Shown here piece after piece: positions 62,225 to 64,000 of a DNA stretch of 64,000 nt. This DNA comes from Thiofilum flexile DSM 14609 (lineage in GTDB: Bacteria; Pseudomonadota; Gammaproteobacteria; Thiotrichales; Thiotrichaceae), in NCBI RefSeq assembly GCF_000380185.1, contig NZ_KB904746.1, forward strand, positions 186,001-250,000, read 5' to 3'. The position numbers and the translations under genes were made by a program. Position 1 is the stretch's first letter, and every line of letters starts with the position of its first letter. The notes below the pieces were generated by a model that searched no databases, was not told the DNA's origin, and saw only the letters and a program-made list of their open reading frames with translations.

Positions 62225-62782
62225 TCACTTAGCCTTTAACAACACATACACCGCTCCCGTTCCCCCATCTACCGGACGTGCTGAGTGATAGGCCAGTACG
62301 CGATCATGTTGATGTAACCACCGGCTGATTTTGATTTTTAATACCGGGCCTTGATTGGTGGAGCGATTGCCTTTGCCATGAATAATGCGTACACATTCAC
62401 CTTGGCGTGGGTGTGCGGTTTGTAAGAAAAAGTATAAGTACTGTCGGGCTTGCTCTACATTAAAGCCGTGTAGATCGATTTCACTCGCTACCCGATAGCC
62501 ACCGCGCTTGAGTTTTAAAAATACGCGCTGCTGAATCCCACCTCGGCAATAGCTCAATACATCACCGGGCTGCATATCACTAGGGTCATACTCATCAGAA
62601 AACATATCAATCAATACTTGTTTTTCATCCTCAATGCTTTTCATCGGTATTGGGCGCGGTTTTTTTGTATAATGAACCACTTGATTAGTAGCTTGTAAGG
62701 GTGTGACATCTTTCACCCACTCACGAAAAAGGGCTATATCATCAGCACTGTCGGGCTGAGGTTTGGGTTTTAGACTAAACAT
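62225..62782 (-). CDS. smrA: Smr-domain DNA endonuclease-like protein (SmrA)
   Basis: A 185-residue protein with a C-terminal Smr (MutS2-related) domain: SEIDLHGFNVEQAR (the DLHG motif), RIIHGKGNRS (HGKG) and DGGTGAVYVLL. The N-terminal ~90 residues (FREWVKDVTPLQ, MFSDEYDPSDMQPGDVLSY) are those of the E. coli SmrA type. Smr domains nick DNA or cut RNA; E. coli SmrA has been shown to nick DNA. It is divergent from surE with a 67 bp gap. Confidence 0.87.
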   Translation of the reverse strand: MFSLKPKPQPDSADDIALFREWVKDVTPLQATNQVVHYTKKPRPIPMKSIEDEKQVLIDMFSDEYDPSDMQPGDVLSYCRGGIQQRVFLKLKRGGYRVASEIDLHGFNVEQARQYLYFFLQTAHPRQGECVRIIHGKGNRSTNQGPVLKIKISRWLHQHDRVLAYHSARPVDGGTGAVYVLLKAK

Positions 62783-62849
62783 CTACGTGGCTCCCGACTG
62801 ATTAGTGGCCTATGGGCCTATATAAACATTAATAAAACGCTTAGTACCT

Positions 62850-63590
62850 ATGAATATTCTACTTAGTAATGATGATGGTTTTTTAGCACCCGGCATTAAC
62901 TTATTACGTAAGGCCTTAATGGAGACTCATCATGTCATCACCGTGGCACCTGATCGAGATCGTAGTGGTGCTAGTAATTCTCTCACACTGGAAAATCCCC
63001 TGCGTTTAACCCGTCAAAGTGTGGATTTTTACAGTTTAAACGGTACACCTACTGATTGTGTTCATTTGGCTTTAACCGGATTATATACAGATCCACCAGA
63101 TATTGTGATTTCTGGTATTAATGCCGGAGCCAATCTAGGCGATGATGTCTTATATTCTGGCACCGTAGCGGCTGCGATGGAGGGGCGTTATTTGGGGTAT
63201 CCCTCGATTGCCGTTTCTATGGCACATCATCAGCCTAAATATTTTGAAACAGCGGTTCAAGCTGTATTGGCATTACTGCCCAAAATACCCGACTATCCAG
63301 AGGACTGTATGATTCTGAATGTGAATGTACCCGATTTACCATGGGCACAAATTAAGGGATTTCAAGTTACGCGTCTGGGTCAACGCCATCGCGCAGAGCC
63401 TGTGATCCATTTACAAGACCCCCGTGGACGCGATATTTATTGGATTGGCCCTCCGGGTAAAGAACAAGACGCCGGTGAAGGCACTGACTTTTATGCAGTA
63501 CGCAATGGTTATATTTCGATTACGCCCTTGCACAGTGATCTCACCCGCCATCGTGCCTTAGTGGGTACAGAACAATGGCTAAACACTTAA
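62850..63590 (+). CDS. surE: 5'/3'-nucleotidase SurE
   Basis: A 246-residue metal-dependent phosphatase that acts on nucleoside 5'- and 3'-monophosphates and short polyphosphate and is linked to survival in stationary phase. The metal-binding start is [14 protein letters not shown], followed by [48 protein letters not shown] and [10 protein letters not shown]. Full length. pcm follows after 18 bp, the conserved surE-pcm arrangement. Confidence 0.96.
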   Translation: MNILLSNDDGFLAPGINLLRKALMETHHVITVAPDRDRSGASNSLTLENPLRLTRQSVDFYSLNGTPTDCVHLALTGLYTDPPDIVISGINAGANLGDDVLYSGTVAAAMEGRYLGYPSIAVSMAHHQPKYFETAVQAVLALLPKIPDYPEDCMILNVNVPDLPWAQIKGFQVTRLGQRHRAEPVIHLQDPRGRDIYWIGPPGKEQDAGEGTDFYAVRNGYISITPLHSDLTRHRALVGTEQWLNT

Positions 63591-63608
63591 TAGGCTCTAG
63601 GAGAGGGC

Positions 63609-64000
63609 ATGTATAATCGTAACCTTGATATAAAAGGCAGTGGTATGACTTCACAGCGTACCCGCAACCGTTTGGTACAACTATTACGAAACAAGGGTAT
63701 CGAGGATGAGGCGGTCTTACATATGATTAGTAAAGTACCGCGTCATTTGTTTGTAGATGAAGCCCTCTCTATTCGAGCCTATGAAAATAACGCGCTCCCG
63801 ATTGGTTATGGTCAGACGATTTCTCAACCTTATATTGTGGCGCGGATGACTGAGCTGGCTCTAAAAACTGAGTTGCCATTGAATAAAGTTTTAGAAGTAG
63901 GGACAGGCTCTGGTTATCAAGCGGCCGTATTAGCCCCCTTTGTGAAAGAGTTACATACAGTAGAGCGTATTCAACCTTTATACATGAGTACTAAACAACT
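63609..64000 (+). CDS. pcm: Protein-L-isoaspartate O-methyltransferase (partial, cut by the window end)
   Basis: The first ~130 residues of the enzyme that methylates L-isoaspartyl residues so that they can revert to aspartate, a repair of aged proteins. Visible blocks: [59 protein letters not shown] and the SAM motif [18 protein letters not shown] chose ATG 63609 since AGGAG lies 5 bp upstream; it adds 12 residues before the MTSQRTR that starts many homologues at 63645, and such extensions are known in other gammaproteobacteria. Probably co-transcribed with surE. Confidence 0.95.
   Translation, partial: MYNRNLDIKGSGMTSQRTRNRLVQLLRNKGIEDEAVLHMISKVPRHLFVDEALSIRAYENNALPIGYGQTISQPYIVARMTELALKTELPLNKVLEVGTGSGYQAAVLAPFVKELHTVERIQPLYMSTKQ

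Noticed and set aside
1-64000. tRNA, rRNA, CRISPR, prophage, insertion sequence or integrative element
   Set aside because: I scanned gaps for cloverleaves, regular repeats with spacers, transposase, integrase, capsid or phage genes and saw none. The two toxin-antitoxin pairs are the only accessory genes typical of mobile DNA and have no integrase or att sites next to them.

Overview
The window is a contiguous piece of a gammaproteobacterial chromosome. Several blocks match conserved gammaproteobacterial synteny: mutL-miaA-hfq-hflX, trxA facing away from rho, ileS-lspA, surE-pcm, nudE/yrfG divergent, and proC-yggT. Individual proteins (YcaO, TruC, NudE, YrfG, HscC, IleS) align closely from memory with Escherichia coli or pseudomonad versions. 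GC content looks moderate to low in coding DNA and very low in some gaps. The sets of membrane sensors, proteases and FHA proteins would suit a filamentous sulfur bacterium (Thiotrichales, Thiothrix/Thiofilum-like). That placement is an inference and was not tested.

Layout. 0-6.3 kb: end of a NusG/RfaH-like factor, a pteridine reductase divergent from a MidA-like methyltransferase, a lipoprotein 5'-nucleotidase, and a DUF2157/GDYXXLXY membrane pair. 6.3-7.1 kb: an acetyltransferase/DUF1778 toxin-antitoxin operon whose promoter is embedded in two inverted repeats. 7.1-10.5 kb: an overlapping operon of a membrane protein, an aldo/keto reductase, WaaA, a small cytochrome c lipoprotein and a ferredoxin. 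10.7-14.6 kb: HscC chaperone, a membrane J-like protein and an FAD oxidoreductase. 15-20.6 kb: hldE, amt, a phosphofructokinase and rsmE. 20.5-22.8 kb: a membrane FHA protein coupled to a secreted trypsin-like protease. 23-35.8 kb: mostly housekeeping (hemL, thiD, a Bcr-type exporter, proC, yggT, gshA, trmB, cysQ, nudE, yrfG), plus an RRM RNA-binding protein with a long, apparently structured leader, a secreted metallopeptidase and a coiled-coil membrane protein. 35.7-45 kb: truC, a YjgN/M48 pair, ycaO, RskA-like and Rieske proteins, an epimerase, a racemase. 44.7-48 kb: lspA-ileS. 48.2-56.4 kb: Deg-type protease, mutL, miaA, hfq, hflX, rho, trxA. 56.6-64 kb: DUF3108, YdcH, gatABC in an unusual order, a Phd-UPF0175/PIN toxin-antitoxin pair, smrA, surE and pcm (cut by the window end).

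There is no prophage, insertion sequence, CRISPR array, rRNA or tRNA that I can recognise. The less ordinary parts are the two toxin-antitoxin modules, the FHA/protease pair, the HscC/J-like/flavoprotein operon, the structured leader of the RRM gene, an intergenic inverted-repeat element at 57.7 kb with a partial second copy at 62.2 kb, and several perfect intergenic stem-loops without a following T-run. I did not find a clear, large undescribed system. The best candidates are listed as findings with the tests that would decide them.
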